Origin: Streptomyces sp. CA-210063
Lineage (GTDB): Bacteria > Actinomycetota > Actinomycetes > Streptomycetales > Streptomycetaceae
Assembly (NCBI RefSeq): GCF_024612015.1
Contig: NZ_CP102512.1
Span: forward strand, 3,596,001-3,660,000
Reading direction: 5' to 3'
Length of the DNA stretch: 64,000 nucleotides
The notes beneath the pieces are model-generated. The model saw only the letters and a program-made list of their open reading frames with translations. It was not told the origin of the DNA and did not search any database. Every line of letters begins with the position of its first letter. The first letter of the stretch is position 1. Made by a program: the position numbers and the translations under genes. Of this stretch, positions 26,278-33,611 are shown one piece after another.

Positions 26278-26877
26278 TCACTCGCCGTCGGAGAGTTCGA
26301 TCGTGGCGGGGGGCATGGAGCCGACTTGGAAGTCTACGGAGGTGGTGCCTTCGGGTGGGGCGGGGAATTGGGCGAACCACTGCGCGGTGTCGCCCTCGTT
26401 GACACCGCCGGTGAACTGTGTGCAGAGGCATCGGCCCGAGGTGTCACGCAGGACGAGGTACCTCTTCTTACCCACTTGATCGACGAGGTTGGCGCCAGCG
26501 ATGGACGCACCGTTCTTGACCAGTTCCTTCTCGTCACCACGCCAGTTCGCCGCGACCCAAGCGGCACCCGTGTTGTTCGTGACCGTCCCCTCGACCGTGA
26601 CGAACCCGCCCGCGTCCCTCTGGGCGGACGTGACCACGAGTGTGAGACCGTTCTCGCCCTTCACCTCCGCCAGAGCCGAGGCGGCGGAGGGCGCCTGGGA
26701 CTCCTGCTTGTCGCCGCCTCCGTCGTCCTTGGCGGACGGTGTCGATGACGATCCAGTGTCGGAGGACTTGTCGTCGTCCCCTCCCCCGCCGCAGCCGGCC
26801 ACCGTGAGGACCAGCCCGGTGGCGATCGTCACCGTGGTCAGAGCCGCTCGGCCCCTTGTGGTGTACCGGAGTTTCAT
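26278..26877 (-). CDS. Putative lipoprotein of the tad cluster
   Basis: 199 residues. The signal ends in a lipobox, TGLVLTVAGCGGGGDDD, predicting lipidation at Cys about 29. A Ser/Asp/Gly-rich linker precedes an immunoglobulin-like domain of the DUF4352 type (LTLVVTSAQRDAGGFVTVEG, TVTNNTGAAW). ATG 26877 is chosen because AGGAAG lies 8 bases upstream; GTG 26883 would be too close to it. Lies between the TadG-like and OmpA genes, all in one direction. Confidence 0.85.
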   Translation of the reverse strand: MKLRYTTRGRAALTTVTIATGLVLTVAGCGGGGDDDKSSDTGSSSTPSAKDDGGGDKQESQAPSAASALAEVKGENGLTLVVTSAQRDAGGFVTVEGTVTNNTGAAWVAANWRGDEKELVKNGASIAGANLVDQVGKKRYLVLRDTSGRCLCTQFTGGVNEGDTAQWFAQFPAPPEGTTSVDFQVGSMPPATIELSDGE

Positions 26878-26892
26878 GGACACAGCTTCCTC

Positions 26893-27507
26893 TCACTCGG
26901 CCAGACGCACAGAGAACATCACGGACGCGTCGGGAAGGTCGTTCGGATTGAAATTTCCGGGGTCGATGTCCACGGGTTGGCCGTCGCAGACCAGTGCCAC
27001 AGGCTTCGTGGGATCCGCGGTCACGTCAAAATCGCAGCGCGGTTGGATGACGGCGACCGCCTGCGCCGTGGCCGTCAGATCCTCGGTGCCGGGAATGACC
27101 GAGTCGCCGACGGTGTATTCCGTCTCGATGCCGACCCGGAATCCTGGATTACCGTTCACCTCGGTCGGCTCGGCACCGCCCAGCAGAGCCGAGTTGTTCT
27201 GGGCAGCCAGCTCCTGAGCCGCGGCGGTGGCCCCATCAGCGGGGAGCGCTCCATCGGGCAAGTCCAGCCAGTCCAGCCAGTCGTCGCCTGCCTCGATGGC
27301 GTCCCCGAGATCCAACAACAGCTCTTCCCGCGCCTCCTGCGCCGCCGCCAACGCCGCAGCGTCCGCCGCGGATTGCGCACCATTGCGGGCGGACGCTGCC
27401 TGGGCGAAAGCGAAGAAGGCCAACGCTGCGAAAAGCAGAATCGTCGTCAGCCAGATGTAGATGGGGAGGGTCGATCCCCGGTCGCCCCTCAACCGTTGGT
27501 GGATCAA
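26893..27507 (-). CDS. TadG/TadE-like pilus assembly protein (TTG start)
   Basis: 204 residues. The start is TTG at 27507, overlapping the stop of the upstream pilin as TTGA; no ATG or GTG fits the expected N-terminus. The sequence MIHQRLRGDRGSTLPIYIWL leads into one transmembrane helix and the hallmark FAQAASARNGAQSAADAAAL of Flp pilus-assembly TadE/G-like proteins. The soluble part ends in a Cys-containing beta domain. TadG-like proteins are minor pseudopilins or anchors. Direct coupling to the pilin gene supports this. Confidence 0.85.
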   Translation of the reverse strand: MIHQRLRGDRGSTLPIYIWLTTILLFAALAFFAFAQAASARNGAQSAADAAALAAAQEAREELLLDLGDAIEAGDDWLDWLDLPDGALPADGATAAAQELAAQNNSALLGGAEPTEVNGNPGFRVGIETEYTVGDSVIPGTEDLTATAQAVAVIQPRCDFDVTADPTKPVALVCDGQPVDIDPGNFNPNDLPDASVMFSVRLAE

Positions 27508-27713
27508 CCGCCGATGACGTTGTTCACAGCGGTCAGAATCGCCTGCGAGATCAGGCCGTCGAGCCCCAGGCTGTCGATCATCACGAAGATTCCCGCAACG
27601 ATGATCATGATGCCGGCATACTCGATGAACCCCGCTCCCTGATCCCGCTCCTTCCCCCGCATCCGGGAGACGACGGTCCTCTTCCACGCCCCGAACCGAC
27701 TCTTCACCTTCAT
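27504..27713 (-). CDS. Flp-type small pilin
   Basis: 69 residues: a basic leader (KSRFGAWKRTVVSRMRGKER), then DQGAGFIEYAGIMIIVAGIF, a type IVb prepilin motif with Gly before the cleavage site and Glu five residues after it, and a hydrophobic helix ending in ILTAVNNVIGG. This is the likely structural subunit of the Tad/Flp pilus in this locus. No prepilin peptidase gene is present in the window. Translationally coupled to the TadG-like gene by TTGA. Confidence 0.85.
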   Translation of the reverse strand: MKVKSRFGAWKRTVVSRMRGKERDQGAGFIEYAGIMIIVAGIFVMIDSLGLDGLISQAILTAVNNVIGG

Positions 27714-27818
27714 GGCGCTTGCCCTCCCGCGTGATACCGACACCGACTGGATCACCGTACGTGAGAATCCACGTACTGCGGGTGGGTCCAGGGGCCCAAC
27801 TTCCCCCCGTGAGCGGGG

Positions 27819-28589
27819 TCATCGGGGCCACCCCCCGTGGGTCGTGCCGAGCCAGTGGGCTATGGCTTCGCTGCGGGTTGAGGTGTGCAGTTTCGCGAAG
27901 ATGCTGTTGATGTGGTTCTTGACGGTCTTCTCGCTGATGAAGCAGGTGGCGGCGATCTGGCGGTTGTTCATGCCGGATGCGATGAGGTCCATCACCTCCA
28001 CCTCCCTTGAACTCAGGCCGTAGGACGGTCGGTTGGAACGGTCGAGGATGCGGCGGTGGAGCGGCGCCGCATAGGCCGGTCGAGCCTTTGACGACTGTGC
28101 CACAACTGGTTGCAGCTGCGAAGGGTGGTCGTGACTTTCGTGTGAAGGTTTGTAGGAAACGCCGAGCGAACTTGAGACAGTCGCAGAGATCGTCGGGCGG
28201 CCTTCCCTCATGTCGCGTACCGCCGTGATCAGTTCGGGGGCCGTGAACTCGCCGTGGACCAGGTAGCCGACCGCGCCCCGGCGCAGCGCCTCGGCCACGA
28301 CCTCGGGTTCCGTGCTGTACGTCAGCATCATCACAGGGCAGAGAGCGGACAGTTCGGGGAGCGCGGTGAGGCCGTCCGTGCCGGGCATGCGGACGTCGAG
28401 GAGAGCGACGTCCGGGTGGTGTCGGCTCGCTTCGCGTACCGCCTCGTCGCCGTTCGTGGCCTGGGCCACCACCTCTATGTCGGGGTGCGCGGAGAGGAGG
28501 GCGGTGAGGCCGGCGCGGACCACCGGGTTGTCGTCCGCGACGAGTACGCGCAGGGGTGGGCCGGGGAGTGCCTGGTGCTGGTCAGGCAT
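27819..28589 (-). CDS. NarL/LuxR-type response regulator
   Basis: 256 residues: receiver domain (about 12-130) with phospho-acceptor Asp in HPDVALLDVRMPGTDG, a 55-residue linker, and a LuxR HTH (about 190-250) with YGLSSREVEVMDLIASGMNN and ISEKTVKNHINSIFAKLHTS. It overlaps the upstream kinase gene by 8 bases and precedes the pilin gene. A dedicated two-component system controlling the tad genes is the natural inference. In the second receiver position the conserved Thr is present (MLTYST). Confidence 0.94.
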   Translation of the reverse strand: MPDQHQALPGPPLRVLVADDNPVVRAGLTALLSAHPDIEVVAQATNGDEAVREASRHHPDVALLDVRMPGTDGLTALPELSALCPVMMLTYSTEPEVVAEALRRGAVGYLVHGEFTAPELITAVRDMREGRPTISATVSSSLGVSYKPSHESHDHPSQLQPVVAQSSKARPAYAAPLHRRILDRSNRPSYGLSSREVEVMDLIASGMNNRQIAATCFISEKTVKNHINSIFAKLHTSTRSEAIAHWLGTTHGGWPR

Positions 28590-30126
28590 GAGCGGCCTCC
28601 TGTTGGGGGGCTTCGGGGGTGGTGGGGGCGGAGAGGGGGAGGGTCAGGGTCACCCGTGTGCCGGTGGTGTCCGATTCCAGGTGCAGGGCCGCGTCCATCC
28701 GGGCGGCGCGTTCCGCCATGCCCAGGATGCCGAAGTGGCCGGATTTCTGCGCCGCTTCGAGGGTGAGGGTGGGTGGGAGGCCTACGCCGTTGTCCTTGAT
28801 CGTGAGGTGGAGGGTGTTCCGGGTGACCTCCACGGACACCTCCGCTGTCGTCGCCCGCGCGTGGCGGTGGATGTTCTCCAGGGCCTCCGCCGTGATCGCC
28901 AGGAGGTGGTGGGTCGTTTCGGGCGGGAGCGGTGGGGGTGTCTCGCCCGTGTGGGTCAGGTGGGTGGGGAGGGTGGTGCGGGTCGCGAAGTCCCTCGTCC
29001 GCGTGGTCAGTTCGGTTTTCAGGTCCGTGGGTGGGGGTGTCGTCGTCAGGTCGGTGTGGCGGCGTAGGTCCGTGAGGAGGTCGCGGGATTCGGTGGCGGC
29101 TCGGCGGGCCGCCGATGCGACGAGGGCCGCCTGTTGTTTCACCAGGGTGGGGTCGGGGTCGGGGCGGTCCGCCGAGGTTGCCAGGGCGTCTGCGGCCAGG
29201 GCGAGGCCGTGGAGCGTCTTGGCCACCGAGTCGTGCAGTTCGCGGGCGAGACGGGCGCGTTCCGACTCCACGGCCTCGGCGACGGCCAGGCGGGACGTGG
29301 CTTCGGAGAGCGCCTGGGTGGCCGTACCGAAGCGGAACATCAGATTGCGGAGGGTTACGCCGATGATGCCGGCCGCGACGCAGAAGCCGGCGATGAGGAG
29401 GGTGTTGGCACCCGCGCCGGGGCGGTGTTCCCAGGCGCGGTGGATCGTGAGGAGGACGGCCAGTTGCAGGCCGGTGAGGACGCCGGCGCCGCGCCAGCCG
29501 TAGAGGAGGCCGGAGAGGAGGGGCGTGCAGACCGTGGCGTAGGCGAGGGGGGAGGCCGGGGAGGCGGTGAGGAGGAGGACCGCGCCGAAGAGGAGGTCCA
29601 GGGCCATGAGGGTGGGGTGGGCGAGGAGGCGGGGGGCGAAGCGGTGCCAGTCCCTGAGCATGCCGTAGGAGATGGTGATGCCGAGGACCGCGGCGATGAG
29701 TACGGCGTGGGTCGGGGGGCCGTCCGTGGTGTTGGCCATGGCGAAGGGGGTGCCGATGGTGAGGGTGGTGAGGCGGACGGCGAAGGTTTGGCGGGCGAGG
29801 GCCTGGAGGGCGTTGAGCTGGAGGCGGAGGGTGGCGGGGGGCTGCGCGTCGTCCTGGAGGTAGCCGGTGGTGGGGCTGGGCGGGGGTCGGAGGCGTTCCC
29901 CTTCGCTGGGGCCGGGCGGGGGTTGGAGGCGCTCACCGGCGCTTGCCGGGTGCCGCCTGCGCCCACCCTCCCCCACTCTCGACTTCGCTCGAGCGGGGGG
30001 ACCCCCATCGCCCCAGCGGCACGATTGCCCGCAGGCTGGGGCGGAGGCCGCCAAGGCCCTCGCCGACATGACTGCCCGCAGCTGGGACACCTGGGGAAGG
30101 AGGCGGGAACGCAGGCGGGGGCTCAT
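28582..30126 (-). CDS. NarL-family sensor histidine kinase with repeat-derived N-terminus
   Basis: 514 residues. The ATG at 30126 shares one base with the tadC stop (TGATG). Residues 1-90 are low-complexity and come from a dispersed repeat (29930-30110). Five or six transmembrane helices follow (about 105-255), then HisKA_3 with phospho-acceptor His in RARLARELHDSVAKTLHGLA, and a HATPase with NIHRHARATTAEVSVEV and KDNGVGLPPTL, HFGILGMAERAARM. It presumably phosphorylates the adjacent regulator. The odd N-terminus is cytoplasmic and probably dispensable. Confidence 0.92.
   Translation of the reverse strand: MSPRLRSRLLPQVSQLRAVMSARALAASAPACGQSCRWGDGGPPARAKSRVGEGGRRRHPASAGERLQPPPGPSEGERLRPPPSPTTGYLQDDAQPPATLRLQLNALQALARQTFAVRLTTLTIGTPFAMANTTDGPPTHAVLIAAVLGITISYGMLRDWHRFAPRLLAHPTLMALDLLFGAVLLLTASPASPLAYATVCTPLLSGLLYGWRGAGVLTGLQLAVLLTIHRAWEHRPGAGANTLLIAGFCVAAGIIGVTLRNLMFRFGTATQALSEATSRLAVAEAVESERARLARELHDSVAKTLHGLALAADALATSADRPDPDPTLVKQQAALVASAARRAATESRDLLTDLRRHTDLTTTPPPTDLKTELTTRTRDFATRTTLPTHLTHTGETPPPLPPETTHHLLAITAEALENIHRHARATTAEVSVEVTRNTLHLTIKDNGVGLPPTLTLEAAQKSGHFGILGMAERAARMDAALHLESDTTGTRVTLTLPLSAPTTPEAPQQEAAHA
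29930..30110. repeat. Dispersed repeat translated as the N-terminus of the kinase
   Basis: GC-rich element including CTCGACTTCGCTCGAGCG then GGGGGGACCCCCATCGCCCC and a segment ending in CCCGCAGCTGGGACACC. The core contains short inverted repeats (CTCGA...TCGAG; GGGGG...CCCCC). Sequences of this kind are, from general knowledge, common intergenic repeats in Streptomyces. Here it occupies codons of the kinase gene right after the start. Boundaries are approximate. Confidence 0.6.
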
Positions 30127-31103
30127 CAGCGGCCCAGGATCTCGCCGAAGTTGGTGCCTGAGCCGAGGAACATGCCTGTGGCGATGAGGATCATCGTCGC
30201 CGGGAGCATGAAGACGAGGGTGACGAGGGTGGCCTTGGGGATGGTGCGGGCGGCTCGGCGGCGGGCGTTCTGGGCGTCTGTGCGGCGCATGTCGGCGGCC
30301 AGTTGGATCAGGGTTTCGGCGATGGGGGAACCCAGTTCCTCGCCCTGTTGGAGGGCCGAGACGAACTGGGCGACCTGTTCGGAGGAGTTGCGTTTGCGGA
30401 GTTCGTCGAAGGCCTGGCGGCGGCTCACGCCCATGTCCATCTGGCGGAGGGTGATGCTCAGTTCGTCGGCCCACGGGCCCTCGTACTTCTCCGCCACGCG
30501 GTCCAGGGCCTGGCGGAAGCCCAGGCCGGCCGAGACCACGACCGCCAGCACGTCCAGGAAGTCCGGCAGGGTGCGGTCGATGACGTCCTTGCGGTCGCGG
30601 ATGGCCTGCCAGATCGCGGCGTCGGCGGCGAGGAGGCCGAAGGCGAAGGTGAAGGCGGCGAAGAGGGGCCGGTCGCTGGTGAGGAAGACCAGGCCCATGA
30701 AGGCGCCGAAGAAGCCGTAGACGGCTCGGCGGGCGGCGTAACGGTTGAGGGTGAGGCCGCCGGGGTTGCCCGCCATGTCGATGCGGCGGCGTTTGGCCTC
30801 GACCCGGCGGGGGCCCATGAGGCGGAGGACCAGGGGGGCGAAGCGCATGCCCAGGCGGTCGACGGCCGAGCCGGTCTTCGAGACGCGGGTGGCGCCCACC
30901 TCCAGGGCGAGGACCAGGTCGCTGGGGAGTTTCGCGTCGGCCCGGATCATGCGGATGCCCAGGAAGACGCCCGCGACGGCGATGGCCGTCAGGAGGGCGA
31001 GGAGGAAGGGCAACATCGTCGTCATCGTCATCGCCGTCGTCATCGCCGTCGTCTTCGCCGTCGTCATCGCCGTCGTCATCGCCATCGTCATCGCCATCGC
31101 CAT
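30126..31103 (-). CDS. tadC: TadC-like type II/IV secretion inner-membrane protein with MTTA-repeat N-terminus
   Basis: 325 residues. The most distal ATG (31103) has GAGG 5 bases upstream, so the unusual first 29 residues (AMTTAMTTAKTTAMTTA) are probably translated; later Met codons at 31025 and 31016 are alternatives. Transmembrane helices lie at about 31-50, 125-165 and 300-320. The T2SSF domain has LPDFLDVLAVVVSAGLGFRQ, MDMGVSRRQAFDELRKRN and EELGSPIAETLIQLA. TadC with TadB forms the platform of the Tad pilus machine. Its stop is joined to the kinase start. Confidence 0.92.
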   Translation of the reverse strand: MAMAMTMAMTTAMTTAKTTAMTTAMTMTTMLPFLLALLTAIAVAGVFLGIRMIRADAKLPSDLVLALEVGATRVSKTGSAVDRLGMRFAPLVLRLMGPRRVEAKRRRIDMAGNPGGLTLNRYAARRAVYGFFGAFMGLVFLTSDRPLFAAFTFAFGLLAADAAIWQAIRDRKDVIDRTLPDFLDVLAVVVSAGLGFRQALDRVAEKYEGPWADELSITLRQMDMGVSRRQAFDELRKRNSSEQVAQFVSALQQGEELGSPIAETLIQLAADMRRTDAQNARRRAARTIPKATLVTLVFMLPATMILIATGMFLGSGTNFGEILGR

Positions 31104-31131
31104 CGTCGCCTCGGGTCCGTGCGCTTCCGCC

Positions 31132-31227
31132 TCGGATGCCGGTTCAGGTCCCGACTCGGATGCCGGTTCAGGTCCCGACTCGGATGCCGGTTCAGGTCCC
31201 GCCGCAGATTCCGGTTCATGTCCCGCC
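31132..31227. repeat. Four 24-bp tandem repeats between tadB and tadC
   Basis: Units at 31132-31155, 31156-31179, 31180-31203 (one change) and 31204-31227 (several changes). Each carries GGTTCAGGTCCCG. The array ends exactly at the tadB stop codon and, with an adjoining tract of GCC/GTC/ATC triplets (31016-31112), fills the whole tadB-tadC spacer. Confidence 0.9.
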
Positions 31228-32193
31228 TCACACTTCGATCTTGCCGAGGCGGCGGATGACGAAGAAGCCGACCGTGTAGAGGCCGATGGAGATCAGGACC
31301 AAAGCCTGGCCCAGGGGGGAGCCGGTCACTCGGGCCAGGGCGCCGTCGTTCGAGGAGTTGATCAGGAGGAGGGAGCCGAGGCCCAGGAGGGGGACGGTGA
31401 AGGCCGTCGCGTTGACCTCGGAGAGCATCGTGCGGACCTCTCGGCGGGTCTCCTTCCTGTCCTCCAGGGTCTGGGTGAGGTTGCGGAGGGAACTCACCAC
31501 CGTGCCGCCCGCCTTGTTGGACAGGACGAGGGTGGTGACGAGGACGATCAGTTCGCGGGAGGGGAGGCGTTCGGCGAGTTCGCCGAGGGCGTCGTCGACC
31601 GAGCGGCCGAGCGCCAACTGGTCGGCGACCCGGGCCAGTTCCTCGCCAGCCGGGGCCTCCAGCTCCTCCGCCGCCATCGCCAGGGCCGTGCGGAGGGCGA
31701 GGCCGGCGGCGGTGGCGTTGGCGAGGAGGCGGGCCACGTCGGGGAGTTGGTTGATGAAGGCCTCGATGCGTTTCTGGCGCTGCCAGTTGAGGAAGATGGC
31801 CGCGCTCCAGATGCCCACGGCGCCGGCGATCGGGCCGAAGAACGGGGCGAGGGTGCCGGCGGCGATCAGCCACAGGGCGACGACGACCATGGCGACGTAC
31901 GTGGCGAACTCGCCCGCCGTCAGGTCGAGTCCCGTCGTCGTCAGGCGCAGGTGGATCGCGCGGCCGAGGCGGGTGCGGCGCAGGCGGCGGTCGACGGCCG
32001 TGAAGCGTCGTACGCGTCCCGCCGCTGTGCGCAGGGGGCCGCCCGGGCTGCCCGCGAGGCGGTCGACCAGGGCCTGGCGCTGGGCGCGGCCGGAGGCGTA
32101 CGAGTGCGCGCCCGCGACGGCGAGGGTGCCGCCGAGGACGGTGGCGCCGAGGGCCAGCAGGGTGGAGTTGTCCATGGTCGTCATGGTTGCCAT
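31228..32193 (-). CDS. tadB: TadB-like type II/IV secretion inner-membrane protein
   Basis: 321 residues from ATG 32193 (GGTAGGA upstream); ATGs at 32184 and 32175 are alternatives. N-terminal helix, a second pair at about 95-135, then the T2SSF domain (about 145-275) with INQLPDVARLLANATAAGLA, LALGRSVDDALGELAERLPS and LVLSNKAGGTVVSSLRNL, and a C-terminal helix. Partner of TadC and of the TadA ATPase, whose gene ends 22 bases upstream. Confidence 0.93.
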   Translation of the reverse strand: MATMTTMDNSTLLALGATVLGGTLAVAGAHSYASGRAQRQALVDRLAGSPGGPLRTAAGRVRRFTAVDRRLRRTRLGRAIHLRLTTTGLDLTAGEFATYVAMVVVALWLIAAGTLAPFFGPIAGAVGIWSAAIFLNWQRQKRIEAFINQLPDVARLLANATAAGLALRTALAMAAEELEAPAGEELARVADQLALGRSVDDALGELAERLPSRELIVLVTTLVLSNKAGGTVVSSLRNLTQTLEDRKETRREVRTMLSEVNATAFTVPLLGLGSLLLINSSNDGALARVTGSPLGQALVLISIGLYTVGFFVIRRLGKIEV

Positions 32194-32215
32194 GTCGGGT
32201 CCTACCTCCTCGGGG

Positions 32216-33556
32216 CTATCCGATGGCCTGGCGGGTGTTGAGTACGTCGATGGCCTCGGCCACGCCGTACGCGGGGGGCAGCGGCTCGTTGGCCACGTAC
32301 AGCTTCTCCGCGACGGAGCGGGGTATCGGCAGGTGTTCGAAGCGGCCGTGGGCGACGCGGTCGGCGCCGAGGGGGTCGGGGACGAAGCGGGAGACCGTGG
32401 CGATACGGAACTGTTCGCGGCCGTGCGAGACGAGCAGGGCGATCTCGGTGATCTTGCGGGAGCCGTCGGCGAAGCGGGTGAGCTGGGCGACCACGTCCAC
32501 CGCCGAGTTGATCTGGTCCTTGAGGGCCTCGAAGGGGATGAGGACCTCGGACATCGAGCCGAGGGTCTGGAGGCGCATCAGGGCGTCCTCGGCGGAGTTG
32601 GCGTGGACCGTGGCGAGGGAGCCGTCGTGGCCCGTCGACATGGCCTGGAGCATGTCGAGGGTCTCGCCGCCTCGGACCTCACCGACGATGATGCGGTCGG
32701 GGCGCATACGGAGGGAGTTGCGGACCAGGTCGCGGATGGTGATCTGGCCCTTGCCCTCGATGTTCGCGGGGCGGGACTCCAGGCGGATCACGTGCTCCTG
32801 CTGGAGCTGGAGTTCGGCGGAGTCCTCGATCGTGATGATGCGCTCGCGGGGCGGGATCAGGCCGGAGAGGGCGTTGAGGAGGGTCGTCTTTCCGGTGCCG
32901 GTACCGCCGCTGACGATCACGTTGAAGCGGGCCCGTACGAACGCGGCGAGGAGCATCAGCATCTGCTCGTCGAGGGAGCCGAGGCCGATGAGCTCCGGGA
33001 GGGTGTACGCGCGGGGGAAGCGGCGGATCGTGAGGGTCGGGCCGGTGAGGGCGAGCGGAGGGATGATGACGTTGACTCGCTCGCCGGTGGGGAGGCGGGC
33101 GTCGACCATGGGGTTCGACTCGTCCACGCGGCGGTTGACCGTGGAGACGATGCGTTCGATGGTCTGCATGAGCTGGTCGGTGGAGGCGAAGCGGAGCGGG
33201 AGCTGTTCTACGCGGCCGCCTCGCTCCACGAAGATCGAGTCCGGGCCGTTGACCATGATCTCCGTGACCGACGCGTCGGCGAGGAGGGGTTCGAGGACGC
33301 CCAGGCCCAGGGCCTCGTCGACGACCCTGCGGATGAGTTGGGAGCGTTCGGCGGAGGAGAGGACCGGGCCCTCTCGGCTGATGATGTGGCCCAGTACGCG
33401 TTCCAGGCGGGCCCTGCGGTCGGCTGCCGTCAGGGCCGACATCTCGGCCAGGTCGATCTCTTCGAGGAGCTTGGCGCGGTAGACGGCCACGAGGTGTCCG
33501 TCCTCGCGTCCGGTGCCCCCTTCGTCGGGGGTGGCGATACGGGATCGCAGGCTCAT
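32216..33556 (-). CDS. tadA: TadA/CpaF secretion ATPase
   Basis: 446 residues with all hallmarks of CpaF-type hexameric ATPases: an N-terminal helical domain, EPLLADASVTEIMVNGPD near residue 90, Walker A SGGTGTGKTTLLNALSG near 230, the Asp box IITIEDSAELQLQQEHVIRL, Walker B RPDRIIVGEVRGGE and the His box DGSLATVHANSAEDAL. It powers assembly (and possibly retraction) of the Flp pilus in the cytoplasm under TadB/TadC. Confidence 0.96.
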   Translation of the reverse strand: MSLRSRIATPDEGGTGREDGHLVAVYRAKLLEEIDLAEMSALTAADRRARLERVLGHIISREGPVLSSAERSQLIRRVVDEALGLGVLEPLLADASVTEIMVNGPDSIFVERGGRVEQLPLRFASTDQLMQTIERIVSTVNRRVDESNPMVDARLPTGERVNVIIPPLALTGPTLTIRRFPRAYTLPELIGLGSLDEQMLMLLAAFVRARFNVIVSGGTGTGKTTLLNALSGLIPPRERIITIEDSAELQLQQEHVIRLESRPANIEGKGQITIRDLVRNSLRMRPDRIIVGEVRGGETLDMLQAMSTGHDGSLATVHANSAEDALMRLQTLGSMSEVLIPFEALKDQINSAVDVVAQLTRFADGSRKITEIALLVSHGREQFRIATVSRFVPDPLGADRVAHGRFEHLPIPRSVAEKLYVANEPLPPAYGVAEAIDVLNTRQAIG

Positions 33557-33611
33557 CTTCTCGTCAACTCCTCTCGGGGTGGGGGTGGGGGTGGGGTGTT
33601 GGGGGGGTTGA

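Noticed and set aside
31132..31227. 24-bp repeats as a possible CRISPR or iteron array
   Set aside because: Head-to-tail units without spacers and no replication gene nearby; treated as a simple tandem repeat.
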